A DNA stretch of 64,000 nt. Source: Platanthera guangdongensis. Taxonomy: Eukaryota > Streptophyta > Magnoliopsida > Asparagales > Orchidaceae. Where the stretch lies: assembly GCA_039583875.1 (NCBI GenBank), contig CM077151.1, forward strand, positions 123,199,047 through 123,263,046, read 5' to 3'. The position numbers were made by a program, and so were the translations under genes. Position 1 is the first letter of the stretch. Every line of letters begins with the position of its first letter. Positions 9,897-21,268 of the stretch are shown here, piece by piece. Under the pieces are notes generated by a model. It saw only the letters and a program-made list of their open reading frames with translations. It was not told the DNA's origin and ran no database searches.

Positions 9897-10463
9897 CTTG
9901 GAAGGGCACTGAGGTAGGTACATGCTGGGTACTGAGCTGTAGGAGTGCTGCAGCACTCTGAGAGTAGGGTTGTGTGCCTGAAACTATAGGGCTGAGATGC
10001 CTGAGCTGTAAGCCTTTGTGTTAGGCTGAGGTAGGTGGCTTGAAGGTCACTGAGTGTAGGAGCACTGTAGATCTCTAAGGTAGGAATCTGTTGGTTCTGA
10101 GGTAGGTATCCTAAAAAGGATACTAAGTGTAGGAACTTACTGAAGTTTTGAGTGTAAGGCTGAGGGCCAGAGGTATAAGATTTGAGGAGCATATTTGGAG
10201 AAGTTTGACATTGTTTAACAAGAGTTAGAAAGGTGGGAGGGACAGTGGATGCAACCATAATTTGGGGAACCACTATAAATGCTTGTGTGCTTGTTTTTGT
10301 GTTTGTTTTTCTTTTATTAATTGTAGGTGTTAAGGACAAGTTCTAGATCACCATAATCTGAAAGCTAAAAGAAAGCAACCAGATAGTAAAAAGACTCAGA
10401 AAAATTTAAACACCTATTCACCCACCTCTAGGTGACCAGCTAATCTTGAAATAAGAACTTTCA
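9897..10463 (+). repeat. Element B 5' LTR, 3' portion
   Basis: Matches, with divergence, the transcribed part of the G LTR. It has degenerate repeats of CTGAGTGTAGG (9897-10170), the conserved TTGGGGAACCACTATAAA block (10262-10279), and the end hairpin CACCTA (10411-10416) / TAGGTG (10429-10434) around the loop TTCACCCACCTC. It ends ...CTTTCA at 10463. The U3 part is absent, presumably displaced left of element A. The minus-strand open frame at 9872-10339 spans the LTR repeats and is not a gene. Confidence 0.75.
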
Positions 10464-10465
10464 AG

Positions 10466-10476
10466 TTGTATCAGTG
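10466..10476 (+). other. Element B primer binding site (degenerate)
   Basis: TTGTATCAGTG lies two bases after the LTR end, corresponding to the tRNA-iMet site TGGTATCAGAG with two changes. Confidence 0.6.
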
Positions 10477-10523
10477 GGAGGTTGCTAAAAAAGGGCATAA
10501 CAGTCTGAGTAAGCATCCAAGGT

Positions 10524-12902
10524 TTGCTAGAAGTTGTTACATATAGGTTCAGGAGTGAACTGCATGGAGCTGGGTGCAATGAAGCTTCCTATCTGCAAGA
10601 AAGAGAGTTTTGGCATATGGAAGGAGAGGTCAGGTTGTTCATGGAAGCAAATGACCCTAGAATCTTTGTAACTGTCAAAGAAGGACCTTTCATCGTAGTG
10701 AAAGTGTCTATCCTGGGCTCAAAATGTCATAGTCAGTGCAATTGATGATTCATTGCAAAACTGCAAATGAGATATGAGACACTTTGGTGATCTACATTAA
10801 AGGCACAGAGGAGGTTAGGGATGATAGAACGTTTATGCTCAACCAGGAGTATAAGGCCTTCAGACAGTCCAAGGTAGAGAACATAGCCACCTGCTATAAA
10901 AAATTCTTCAGGATAGTGAATGAGCTAAGGACCTATGGAAGAGTCTTTAGTCATTATGAATTAAATGATAAGCTCCTCAGGTCTCTCACCATAGACTAGG
11001 ACACTAAGATTTGCGTCATCAGAAAAATGGCTAAGCTGGGTGACAATCCACCTCACAACCCTATTTGGAAAGCATCTCTCTTATGATATGCAGCTAACTA
11101 TTAGGAAAGAAGAAGAGACAAACTGCAAGTCTCATGCCAAAGAGAAGTCAGTGGCTTTCAAAGCTGAAGCCACACGCAAGAGCAGGACAAAGACCCCTTC
11201 TCCTCCAAGAAGACTAGCAGATTCAGATTGCTCTGGATTAGAAGCATCAGATAGCAGCATGTCTGATGAGGACTTTACTGTCCTCTCCAGGCAGCTCCAT
11301 AGGCTGATGAAAAAGAAGCAATGGAAGACCAGACCCTCCTCCTCAGCACATCACTGCAAGAAATCCTCCAAGGACGACGAGTATGGCTCTAAACCTAGTA
11401 AACAGAATTTAGTTAATGTTATCTGTTACTGCTGCAACAAGCCTAGGCATGTCATAGCCGATTGCGCATTAAAGAGAACGGAGGATAGTGAGAAGAAATC
11501 TCACCACAAGCATAAGGATAAGAAAGAAAAGTCCTTTATGGCCAAGAAAGAGTAAAGCTGGACAGACTCATCATCATCTGAGTTTGAAGAAGAGGAAGCC
11601 TATATTGGGATAGTTGTTGCTGCTGCTGCTGCTGTTCAAGATAAAGTTATTATAACAGGAAATGTCTATCCTCCATGGAGGATAGGAATCAGGGTCCCTC
11701 TGATACTCTCAGATAGTGACTCAGAGGTGGATGAAGATGGCCACAGCTGTAAAGGGCTGATGGCAATGACTAATGAAGAAAGTAGGCAGGATCAGCCTAG
11801 CTAAAGTAAGGTACATTCTCCATCCAGTGTTGTGTCCTGTATGAGACAAGTCCTGATGCAGAAGCCTCTTCATCTAATCGTGAAGAAGATTCTGAATCAG
11901 AGGTGATGTCAATCAATTTATTGACAGATATAGTGAAATTCTGAATGCCTTTAAGAAATGCAAGAAGCTGACTAAGAAACACGCTAAAGATATTTTGTCT
12001 CTTCATCCTGCTGCTTCTCAGCTTGCTGAAACAGATGTTGTGCTGAATCAGACAATGAGGGAGCTCCGTCATCTAAAAACACTGTCAGGCATCCAGATGG
12101 AAACTATCAAGATCAAAGATAGTCTCATCAAAGATCTTGAAGAAAAACTCCAGAGGGAGAAAAGTATTATGGCCAGTTTCTCTCAGCCCAATACAGTGTT
12201 GCCCTTAATAGATTCCTTCTCCTCACAAAAGAGTAAGAATGGGTTGGGCTTCAAGGGTAACATAAGACCAACCCATCCCAAAGGGTAAGGAAAAGTTCAT
12301 GTTGTGCCAATGGCATCTAGGCCACCTAACCCATTCAAGAGGGTAATATACCCTTCAAATAGGTACGACCAAGAAAGTATTTATGGTCACTATATGAATG
12401 GTGCATCCACAAGTGGAACAAAAAATGTTCCCTGCCATTATGGAAGGTATAGTAGGGCAAGTGGCTTTAAGGCTTCCCATGAAGAAGTTCAAATGGCCCA
12501 TCATGGACCATTTATCTTTGGTGCTACAGCCCCTCCTCTCAAAAATGTGGCTGCAACTAGTTCTCTGAACCTGCCAGCACAGAATAAGACTTAGGGTCAA
12601 CATGTCAACTTGCCTGATATGGCTATTTCAGATACTATCAAGAGCACACTATTTGAAAAGAAATGTGATGTTGATAGAATTCAAAACAGGCCAAACAAGC
12701 CAACAAGAAGACTAACCTTCAATCAAATCCTTGCTGAAAGGAAACAGAAAATGGCTGTACCATCTCTTCCTTCTATCAAGACTGCAGTCAAACCAACTGC
12801 TAGGCCTACATAGAAGAGGAGATATAACATACATGATTGCTGGTGCTGTGGCAAGATAGGTCATTATGTCATTGACTGCTGGCAAAATCCCAATGTGGTC
12901 AG
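10524..12902 (+). pseudogene. Element B gag pseudogene
   Basis: A copia gag broken into several open pieces (about 10524-10745, 10784-10999, 11040-11555, 11995-12288, 12304-12594, 12610-12813). Recognisable parts include the UBN2-like capsid stretch LNQEYKAFRQSKVENIATCY and a first knuckle CYCCNKPRHVIADC (the GH of the consensus is RH). A coiled, charged region follows, then a second knuckle CWCCGKIGHYVIDC just before the C insertion. The same order occurs in the gag of G. A stop after SLTID (near 10998) and frameshifts make it non-functional. The last codons continue after element C at 50748. Confidence 0.8.
12898..12902. repeat. Target site duplication of C (GTCAG / GTCAA)
   Basis: GTCAG precedes the left LTR; GTCAA at 50748-50752 follows the right LTR. 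There is one mismatch, and the last LTR base (expected A) is C. B's gag sequence continues across the joined site. Confidence 0.7.
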
Positions 12903-14338
12903 TGAAAGAAAAAAGGGGGTGATAAACTCTGAATAACTCTATGGGGGGGGGGAATAGAGTTATAAAAAATCTTTTGACAGTAAAGATAAAAGCAAATACT
13001 TCTAAGCAAATCTAATCAAAATCCAAGCAAAGTCTAACCACAGTACAAGCACAAAAGAACACAGAAAGCACAACCAGACAACACAAGAATCTTATAATGG
13101 TTCCCCAACTGGGTACATCCACTCTTCTACCACCCTTGGTAGGAATCTACTGCAAGTTTTGATCAGGTGACTGCCACCAATGAGCTTTTGATCAGGTGCC
13201 CAAAAACGAACCCAAGTCTTTTGGAAGGAGACTTATGAACCAGAATAATTTTGAAGGGAATTAAAACACTGTACAAAGGTGGGGATAAGAGAGTGATGAA
13301 AGTCTTCTTTTCTCAATCACAATGATAAGACTATGTGGATTCAGTTATGTTGTCAAAGCTCCCCCTGAGATGTAAAAGGGTTCAGGCTGGGAAGCTTTGC
13401 ACAGGGTGAGTAGGTCTTCAATTGAGAAACTTGATCCAGGAGCTTTAAACTGATGGTGCTTGAATGTCTTAGCAAGGTCCTGGAGAAGAAGAACAGGAAG
13501 ACTCTTGATCTGAAAAAGGTGTTTTTCTTGCTTCCTCTTCAAATTACTGTCAGAATGAGAAAGCTGATGAAGATCTGCTTCAGAATGACTTTGGATGAAA
13601 GCAGGAATGATCTTTTCTGTCTGTCTCTCAGTCTTTTTCTAAAAACCTCAGTTTCAATTTCAAAAACATTCCTTTTCCATATTCTGCAGGAATCGAGAAG
13701 AAGACAAAACGGCTACAATTACTGCAATAAATGATTTCATCCACTGTCTTTGTCATGAAATATAATATATTAACTATGTGAAGACCTGTAGTTAATACTG
13801 CAATAGAAACGACTATAATCCTTGATAACATCAGCATTAACTACCAGAGATTTGATGCCATAAACAACATTGACAAAATAAGAATGAAATCTTCAATTCA
13901 ATTGTGCAATAAGGCAGTTGAACACAGAACAATAATCGCTGAGCTGAGATAGAAGATCGTCGAGCTGAGATAGGAAATCGTCAATCTGAGATCTTAGATC
14001 GTCGAGCTGAGATCAACTATCTGAGATCTTAGATATCCGAGAACAGAAGAGAAAGCATCGACCTGAGTTCATAGATCGTCGAGCTCAGTTCAGAGACTAA
14101 TATCTGAGATCGTCGATAGGAGATCGACGATCGTCGAGCTAAGTACGACGAAAGTCGAACTGATTTGAAATTCATACTCTGCTTCTGAGTATTGGTCTTT
14201 GAAATGATGTCCAATGCGGGTCTTTGTGAAGCCTGTTCTACTAAGACTAACTTAGACCTAGACTTTGACCCTGGCTATACAAGTGGGTCAACCAACCTAT
14301 GAGTGAACCTAGCCCAAATCAAACATGGGGTTCCAACA
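12903..14338 (-). repeat. Element C 3' LTR (1436 bp)
   Basis: Minus strand from TGTTGGAACCCC to CTTTCA. It holds TCGTCGAGCTGAGATC-type motif copies (about 13930-14160) in U3, the conserved TTGGGGAACC block (about 13096-13113) and the end hairpin ATAACTCTAT/ATAGAGTTAT (12933-12963) around a G10 tract, read as C10 in the RNA. It matches 49314-50747 over its length. I recognise no clear TATA box. Confidence 0.88.
12933..12963 (-). other. Element C LTR-end hairpin
   Basis: Perfect 10-bp arms 12933-12942 and 12954-12963 around a homopolymer loop. The right LTR has the same arms at 49343-49352 and 49366-49375 with a G12 loop, so the loop length varies but the arms do not. Confidence 0.75.
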
Positions 14339-14356
14339 ATCTCCCCCTATTTGGGT
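14339..14356 (-). other. Element C polypurine tract
   Basis: The minus strand reads CCCAAATAGGGGGAGAT, directly before the LTR start TGTTGG. This is typical for plant copia elements. Confidence 0.85.
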
Positions 14357-14513
14357 GAGGTTACTCAAAATAAAAAAAATAACAAAAAGCAATACAGTGC
14401 TATAGATATCTGATATAATATTGAAATAATCAACAGATATAGTATAGCATGTAATTCACAAATAATTCAGTCAGAGCAGTAAAAACAACTAAACTATAAA
14501 GAGTTCAGATAAC

Positions 14514-17486
14514 TTAGGATTTATCAGAAGGAGGAGCAGAAGAGGGCTTAGAAAATATGATCTTCCTGGAAGGATCTTCTGCTTCTTTCTGTGTCATCTT
14601 CATATCTTGATCTCCTAGAATCTTCTGAGATGTAGCTCTAGGCACAACTGCTTCAGGATGAAGAGACATATACTGTGATGGATTAAATACTTTCTTGGTG
14701 ACCTGCAATCTGTTAAGTTATTTCTCTCTATATGATGACATAGTAGTGAATTTAGAGGGATCTTGACCTTCTTTCCTGGCTTTATTCATTTGAGAGAGCC
14801 CAACTAATTCATTAAACCTTGCCATTCTGAAGTTGGGGTCAAGCTCAGGATCAAGAGTAGGAGAAGGAGGTCTCTCTGAATTTGCTACCTGGTCTAACTT
14901 TAGAGAAGAGATTCTGAACTGAATAGATTGGTCCTGGAAATTTGTAAACACTGTATGTTGTTGTTTCTGACTGGAGTATAAAGACCTGGGAGGTGGAACT
15001 TCACTAAGCTTTCCTTTTGACTTTCCTGAAGTAATAGACCTTTGAGAAGATGAATGCTTATCATAAGATCCAGCTGGAGGAGGATTTGAAGATCTGTCTT
15101 GCCTTTGATAGGTCTTGGTAATAGAAGGAGATCTTTGAGTTGCTAATCCAGAGGCTCCTGCTACTGGAGGAGGAGGAGGACCTCTCTTAAACTTCTGAGG
15201 TGGAGGAGAGTATCTCCTGCTCTTCTTCCTAGCTTTTTGTTCATTCTTAGATAACCACATCCATCTTTCCAGGCCAGGGTATGGTGTAATCCCTTTCAAA
15301 ATGTAGTAAGGGGTGTCATTTGTATTGCCTGGCTTGGGAGCGGCTTTGGGAGCAGCCTTTCTTTTCTTAAACATTTTCTTCTTCTTAGAATCAGAATCAG
15401 AATCCTCTGAATCATCATCTTGATCTTCATAAGATGATCCTTGGGGATTATCATAAAGAGCATCAATATCTCTAATCATTTCTATGGGAATTTCCTTAAC
15501 AGCTGGAGGAGGGACAACATTATCAAGGACTGCTTCAGTTTCCATAGCAATGTCTTGAGCAAAAATGTCATCAAGACTGGGAATGGGGCTATCATCCACA
15601 ATATAGGATAGCCCGGGAGGGCTAGATATCTGATCATCAGGATGTACTGTTGGAGGAACTACCAAACTTGCCTTAAGCTGTCTGAGGACTTTAGAAGTTA
15701 TAGGAGGAGAGCAGCACACAATGTCCAAACAAGATGGCTTGGGCCTTGGAAGACAATTAAGATAACTTGTGCAGAAATAATTTAATAGATCAAAAATATC
15801 CACTGTGGGATTGATGCAACAATCACCAACAGTCATAACTACTGGAAGAGTTATTTCCTCTGAGTCTGTATCAAGAGTTATTTCTTCTGAATCCGTATCA
15901 ATATCAATAACTTCGGTATATATAACTATCTGATTTTCTGAAGGAACATCTAACTGGTCTTCTGAAGAGATATCTATCTGCATTTCTACTGGAACTGTTG
16001 TTGCTGCTTAAACTGCTGAAGGGATCAAGGGAGCTTCTTCATTGGATATCTCCCCCTGCCTGGCTACAGAGGCTTCTGTAGTCCGGCCCCCAGAAGAAGG
16101 AGCAGAGGATAGAGCAACAACTCTTTGGGTAAGAGTGTTGATAGAAGCAATTAGAGGAGCTATAGCTTGAGCTATAAGAATCTCTAAGGAAGGAGAAATG
16201 CATTGCAGAATATCTTTAGCTATAATGGAGAAGTAGAGGTGAAGTGGTTCAGGTTCAGAGGTTGAGTAAGGAGTTCTATGCCCACAGTTTGAGCAAACAG
16301 AGAATGCAGAAGAGAAGTATGTGCGAGTGCATTCAGGAAAATATGATGATGAAGGGGCAGCAGGGGGAAGAGATGTTGATGGAACATACATTGATGTAAC
16401 ATTTTCTTGGATGGGGTCAGAGGGGATCTGAGAGGATAATGATGGAGAAATGATGGGAGAAGAAATGTGCTGAGTAGAATCATGAGGATCTTCAGGATGA
16501 TCTTCATGAGGAGAAGCAAGATTGACTGCATGAGGATATGCAAATAGATCTGGAGGAGAAGATGCGGGATGATCTGCAGAAGGAGATGCATGATGATCTC
16601 CATAGGTCTGGATGAGGGTAGGTGAGGCAGGAGGAGGAGGAGGTGAAGCAAGAGCTAGAGAGGATTGGATTTGGGAGGGAGATGAGGAGGGGACAGAGAC
16701 AGGAACATCTTCTGGAGTTGGGGAAGTAGCTGGATCAGCTATGGTATCCTCAGAAGTCCTGGAGGCATTAGGAGGCCTAGGAATTGTCCTCTCCCATTTT
16801 CCAAACAAAGAGGAATCCAACCTCTTGCTGGCATTGATGAATTGGGTCTGGGAGACCATCAGTTCAGGGGCTTTTGTCGGGAGAAATATCCCCAATATTC
16901 TCCCAAAGCATACCTCTTTCTTAGAGCATTTCCTTCTAATCAATGAAAAGAACAAATCAGCCCAGTTGACTGATTTTCCAATAACCAGAGCAGACATAAT
17001 TTCAAATTGCTGCCTGTTAATGTTATCAAGGGCAGAGTGCTTTCCCAACAACACTTTCCCGACAACATCAGCTAAGAACTTATATTGAGCAGATAAGTTC
17101 ATCTTGAGCAACTTTGCTGGCACTCCATCAGGATGACCCATCCTTCCCAGCATAGTTCTATATTCCGAACTGTCTTGATCCAAACTATCATCTTCATTCA
17201 CCAATTCAAATAATTCAGAAATAATGACTGGGGTGAGAATAACCTGATTTCCAGCAATAGATCCATTCATGGTCGATTCATCTGGGCAGGTTGAAGAATA
17301 AACCCATTCTTTAATCTCGGCAGTTGGTAACTTGATTCTCTTTGTCATAAACTTCCTCAGACCTTGATTTTCATAAAGCTGCAACATATCCATGAATATC
17401 GGATCGCAATGGCTGATCGAGTCGAAATCAATGTCAAACCCTGCGTCAAATTTCATCGCAGATAGGATAGCCGCCGGAATCGCCAT
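14514..17486 (-). pseudogene. Element C ORF3 (about 990 codons, two in-frame stops)
   Basis: Sense-strand gene after pol, beginning ATGGCGATTCC at 17486. It is one frame interrupted by stops at 16008-16010 and 14718-14720, ending at 14514. Residues 1-245 form a structured N-terminal region (CDPIFMDMLQLYENQGLRKF, then VVGKVLLGK, then FGRILGIFLPTKAPELM). It resembles proteins annotated as 'putative plant transposon protein', a comparison made from memory. A long Pro/Ser/Thr-rich linker, an acidic stretch, a KKKKMFKKRK basic patch and a Lys-rich tail follow. I see no signal peptide or transmembrane segment, so an envelope role is not supported. D and G carry homologues. Confidence 0.7.
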
Positions 17487-17549
17487 TAGAAACTTGCAAG
17501 AGAGAACACAATATCAAGTGCAGGAGGGGAAGTTGGAAAGCGTGGGATA

Positions 17550-17870
17550 GAGCACGACGATAAACGCTTAAGTTGGTTTTTCAGAATGTGAAGAGTCGGG
17601 CTCTGTCCTGCGATAAATAAAGAACAACTTCGATCGCAGGTCGACGACAGATTTTAGTTAAATATTATCGTCGATCTTAGATTGAAGAGGGAAAATAGAT
17701 CGCCGATCTCAGTTCCACGATTTATCTTCTGAAGTATAGGCGTCGATCTCCGTTCGACGATTTTTACTTCACAGAGCTGTCGTCGATCTCAGGTCGACGA
17801 TTTAGCTCAAGATCAGTTCGAAGATCGTCGATCTCTGTTCGACGATTTTGGAACATATCCAAAACCTAAG
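17550..17870 (-). promoter_or_regulatory. Element C motif cluster between pol and ORF3
   Basis: Repeated CGTCGATCT...GTTCGACGAT words, the same family motif as in the C and D LTRs, fill the gap between the RNase H stop and the ORF3 ATG. Close to the ATG (17491-17505) the minus strand has a pyrimidine tract ending GCAAG. Candidate internal promoter or splice region for ORF3; function is inference. Confidence 0.55.
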
Positions 17871-17884
17871 ACAGAAAGGTTAAA

Positions 17885-19514
17885 TTAATCCTTCGCATTG
17901 ATCATTCCAAGCTGATTCAGGAAGAACAGGTTCTTCTTTTCATCTAGGGGTTTGGTGAAAATGTCCGCTCTTTGAAAATCAGTGGTGACAAAGTCAAGAT
18001 TAATTTTCTTTTTGTCTACATTATCTCTAATGAAATGATGTCTTATATCTATATGTTTTGTTCTAGATTGATGCACTGGATTATGTGATATAGATATAGC
18101 ACTCGTATTGTCACAGAAAATGGATGAATTATTTAGATTGAAACCATAATCTAAGAGTTGGTTTTGTATCCACAAAATCTGTGAACAGCAAATGCCAGCA
18201 GCCATATATTCAGCTTCAGCAGTAGACGTTGATACAGAAGTTTGTTTCTTGTAAAACCAGGACACAAGTCTATCACCCAGGAACTGACAAGTTCCTGAAG
18301 TGCTCTTTCTATCCACTCTACATCCAGCATAGTCAGCATCTGAAAATCCAGTCAACTCAAATGATGACTCTGTTGGATACCAGAGTCCTAGATTAGGACA
18401 ACCCTTTATATATCTCAAAATTCTTTTTAGGAAAATATGGTGAGATTCTTTACGGTTCACCTGGAACCTAGCACATAAACATGTAGCAAACATGATATTT
18501 GGTCTGCTTGCAGTTAGATATAGTAGGGATCCAACAACGGCCTTATACCTGGTCTGATCAACAGGTTTTCCATGTTCATCAGAGTCTACTACAACATTGG
18601 TAGCCATGGGGGTCTTCATAGAAGAGGCATCAGCCATCCCAAACTTCTTAATAAGCTCATTAGCATATTTAGATTGAGAAATGAAGATTCCATCAGAAGG
18701 TTTTTTCACTTGGAGACCAAGGAAATAAGATAGCTCTCCCATGCTACTCATCTCAAATTTGGAATGCATTAGATCAGAAAATTTCTTGCACAATTTGGGA
18801 TCAGTAGAACCAAATATGCTGTCATCTGCATATATTTGTACTATTAAAATTTTATCATGACGCAATTTTGTAAAAAGAGTTCTATCTACCATGCCTCTTG
18901 AAAAACCATGCTCTAGAAGAAAGCTGGCTAAGGTCTCATACCAAGCTCTTGGAGCTTGCTTTAAACCATAGAGAGCCTTATGCAATTTGAAAACAAAAGA
19001 TGGATGAGTTGGAGAAACAAAACCTGGAGGTTGTTCAACATAGACTTTTTCTTTAAGTTCTCCATTTAAGAATGCACTTTTGACATCCATTTGGTAAACC
19101 TTGAACTTCTTGAATGCAACAGAGGCTAGAAAAATCCTTATAGCCTCTAGCCTGGCAACTGGAGCAAAGGTCTGATCATAGTCAATCCCTTCCTCTTGTC
19201 TATATCCTTGAGCAACAAGCCTAGCCTTGTTCCTCACAATCACACCTTGGGCATCAAGCTTATTCCTGAAAACCCACTTAGTTCCAATTATTGGATAGCC
19301 TTTACGCCTTGGAACCAAGTCCCAAACTCTACATCTCTCAAATTAATTTAATTCCTCCTGCATTGCAATGATCCAGTGGGGATCTTGCTCTGCATCATGG
19401 AAGGAGAGAGGTTCAACCTGAGAGAGAAAACAGACATGCATCAAATCTTGGTTGAGTTGATGCCTTATCTGTACACCTGCTGACATGTATCCAATCACTT
19501 GGGATCTGGGGTGA
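17885..19514 (-). pseudogene. Element C pol, 3' part: reverse transcriptase and RNase H
   Basis: Open from about 19342 to 17885, with one stop (TAA, 19343-19345) where relatives have Gln in [14 protein letters not shown]. Reverse transcriptase motifs are [45 protein letters not shown] and the catalytic [11 protein letters not shown], which has YADD rather than the common YVDD. RNase H motifs are [19 protein letters not shown] and CDNTSAISI, ending [13 protein letters not shown]. The upstream end is cut at 19514 by element D, and the integrase half lies at 45552-47060. The enzyme copies the RNA genome into DNA in the virus-like particle. The single nonsense codon and the D insertion inactivate it. 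Confidence 0.85.
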
Positions 19515-19519
19515 TCCCT
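19515..19519. repeat. Target site duplication of D (TCCCT / ACCCT)
   Basis: TCCCT precedes the D 5' LTR and ACCCT (45547-45551) follows the 3' LTR. Joining the flanks restores a C pol sequence that aligns with D's own pol (GTGATC-TCTAAGTGTGAC region), which confirms the junction despite one mismatch. Confidence 0.7.
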
Positions 19520-19699
19520 TGTTGGATCCCTAATTGATTTGGGCTAGGTTCACTGACTTAGGATGTGACCCAACATGTATAGCCAGGGTCAAATTTGTGT
19601 CCTAGAGTCTAGGCCAAGTCCTTAGAGTCAATATCAGATGGACCAGCTATCAACAAGACCATCAGAGACTCAAGACTTAGAAGATTTCCAGACTAAGTA

Positions 19700-20270
19700 A
19701 AATCAGTTCGACGTTCGTCGAACTCAGGTCGACGAAAGGCGTTCTGAGCTCGACGATCTTGAGATATTTCTCTGTGCTGAGCTCGACGATCTTTGTTTTC
19801 TGTTCGACGAAGACTGAGGTACTTCAACAAACTAAAGTCAGGGTAACTCCAGATTTTTCTAAGTCCAACTTCAGGCTTTGGTCGACGAACAAGAATCTGA
19901 GCTCGACGAACTTGGACCTCAAGTTCACAACTTCTCAGGTCGACGAAGTTAACTTGTTAGGTCAACGAACTCAGTACTCTACTCGACGATCTCTGGTCTT
20001 CTATTTGAATTCTTCTCAGCCAGAGACTTCTCAGATTCTAAGCCCACAATCATTCTTCGGTCGACGATTTTGGATCTCTGTTCGACGAATGATGATTGTC
20101 AGCTCGACGAATGATGATTGTCAGTTCGATGAAGATTGTAGCAGAATTGACAAGATTCCCTTGAAGACTAATTGCTATTGTCTGGTCGACGAACTCATCA
20201 GCTCAGCTCGACGAACTGTGAACTCAGCTCGACGATTCCTGTTCTTCGTTCAACGATTCCAAACTTAGGT
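19700..20270. repeat. Element D U3 motif array (5' LTR)
   Basis: About twenty copies of GCTCGACGA, GGTCGACGA or GTTCGACGA in both orientations at intervals of roughly 20-40 bp. The 3' LTR has the same array with one extra 21-bp unit at 44134-44175. Confidence 0.8.
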
Positions 20271-21221
20271 CTTCTCCAGTTTTTTGTCCCTTTTCTTGGC
20301 GATGATTCCTGAGTAATTAATGCTCAATCTTCTCGGAATGTTACCGTTAGAACGAGCATTGATCATGGATTATTACATGCCATTTTTCCATGGGACAGTT
20401 AGGGAATTCATTGATTTTCACTTCCTTCCCAGGCCGACTGCATTTACTGCTCAAGGATTCTAATTTCGAAGGTGTTCTTCGGTCAGTTAACATCAAAAAG
20501 AAAAAAAAAGATTAAGCAGTGATACAGAGACACACAGACAAAAATTACTTTCAAGAAGTCTTTCAGAAATCAAAAGTTCTTTTCTACAATCAGCCTAGGC
20601 CAGAGAACATCATCATCAAGAAGAAGAACATTCAATCTCCATCAAGAGTCTTCTTCTTTCAACCCTACATGATAACTTCAAATGGACAACAATCTCTATC
20701 TGTCAAAGAAGTTCCTGAAGTAATCTCAGGTCAAGGCAATCAAGTTTGTGAAGACCTGTCACCCTGAAGCAGTGCTCCAGATTTCCTGATCCATTCAATA
20801 TCTCAGGGGGAGCAATCTGCTGAAATCAATCCACTAGTCTTCTCAGTTGTTATTGAGAAAGAGAAGACACCATCACCCCTTTTCCATCTTTTGTACAAGA
20901 TTTTAATTCCCTTCAAAATTATTCCTGGCTGTAAGTCTCCTACCAAAAGACTTGAGGTTTTGGTTTTTGAGCACCTGAACAAAAGCTCATTGGTGTCAGG
21001 CACCTGATCAAAAATCTGAGTGGAATCCTACCAGGTTGGTAGAAGAGTGGATGTACCCAAGTTGGGGAACCACTATAAATTTCTTGTATCATCTGGTTGC
21101 CCTCTTTCTTTTGTTTTGGCTGTGTTCTGTGATTTGTTAGGTTGCTATACTGATTACTTTATTTACTAACCTGTTCACCTAGCTTTACAGCAAAAGTTGT
21201 AAAGATTTTTTTAAGAAAGCA

Positions 21222-21258
21222 AAATACTCTATTCACCCCCCCCCCCTCTAGAGTATTT
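21222..21258 (+). other. Element D LTR-end hairpin
   Basis: Arms AAATACTCTA (21222-21231) and TAGAGTATTT (21249-21258), loop TTCACCCC...CTC. In the 3' LTR the arms are 45491-45499 and 45516-45524. Confidence 0.75.
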
Positions 21259-21263
21259 CAGAT

Positions 21264-21268
21264 CTAAC
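21264..21268. repeat. Target site duplication of E (CTAAC)
   Basis: Perfect 5-bp duplication, second copy at 28830-28834. Removing E and one copy restores a D LTR end that matches the 3' LTR of D. Confidence 0.92.

Larger units (their letters stand above)
9897..12902 (+). mobile_element. Element B, left part: decayed Ty1/copia element
   Basis: Plus-strand copia element of the same family as G. It comprises the 3' part of the 5' LTR (9897-10463), a degenerate primer site and a heavily mutated gag. It is interrupted at 12902 by element C and resumes at 50748. Its upstream LTR sequence is missing because element A abuts it. Confidence 0.8.
19520..21268 (+). repeat. Element D 5' LTR, main part
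   Basis: Starts TGTTGGATCCC. U3 has a dense array of GTTCGACGA/TCGTCGAA words (about 19700-20270), with a perfect inverted repeat TTCGTCGA (19714-19721) and TCGACGAA (19729-19736). The conserved TTGGGGAACCACTATAAA block is at 21062-21079, and the end hairpin AAATACTCTA/TAGAGTATTT at 21222-21258. The last CTAAC (21264-21268) is the E target. The remaining 11 bases are at 28835-28845. Confidence 0.9.

Noticed and set aside
9872..10339. 155-codon minus-strand ORF beside element A's LTR
   Set aside because: It spans the A-B junction and the degenerate CTGAGTGTAGG repeats of the B LTR, so it cannot be one ancestral gene.
12943..12953. Homopolymer G tract as a sequencing artefact or microsatellite
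   Set aside because: Equivalent C/G tracts occur at the same site in C, D and G LTRs within a conserved hairpin. Length varies (10 versus 12) as expected for a real homopolymer.
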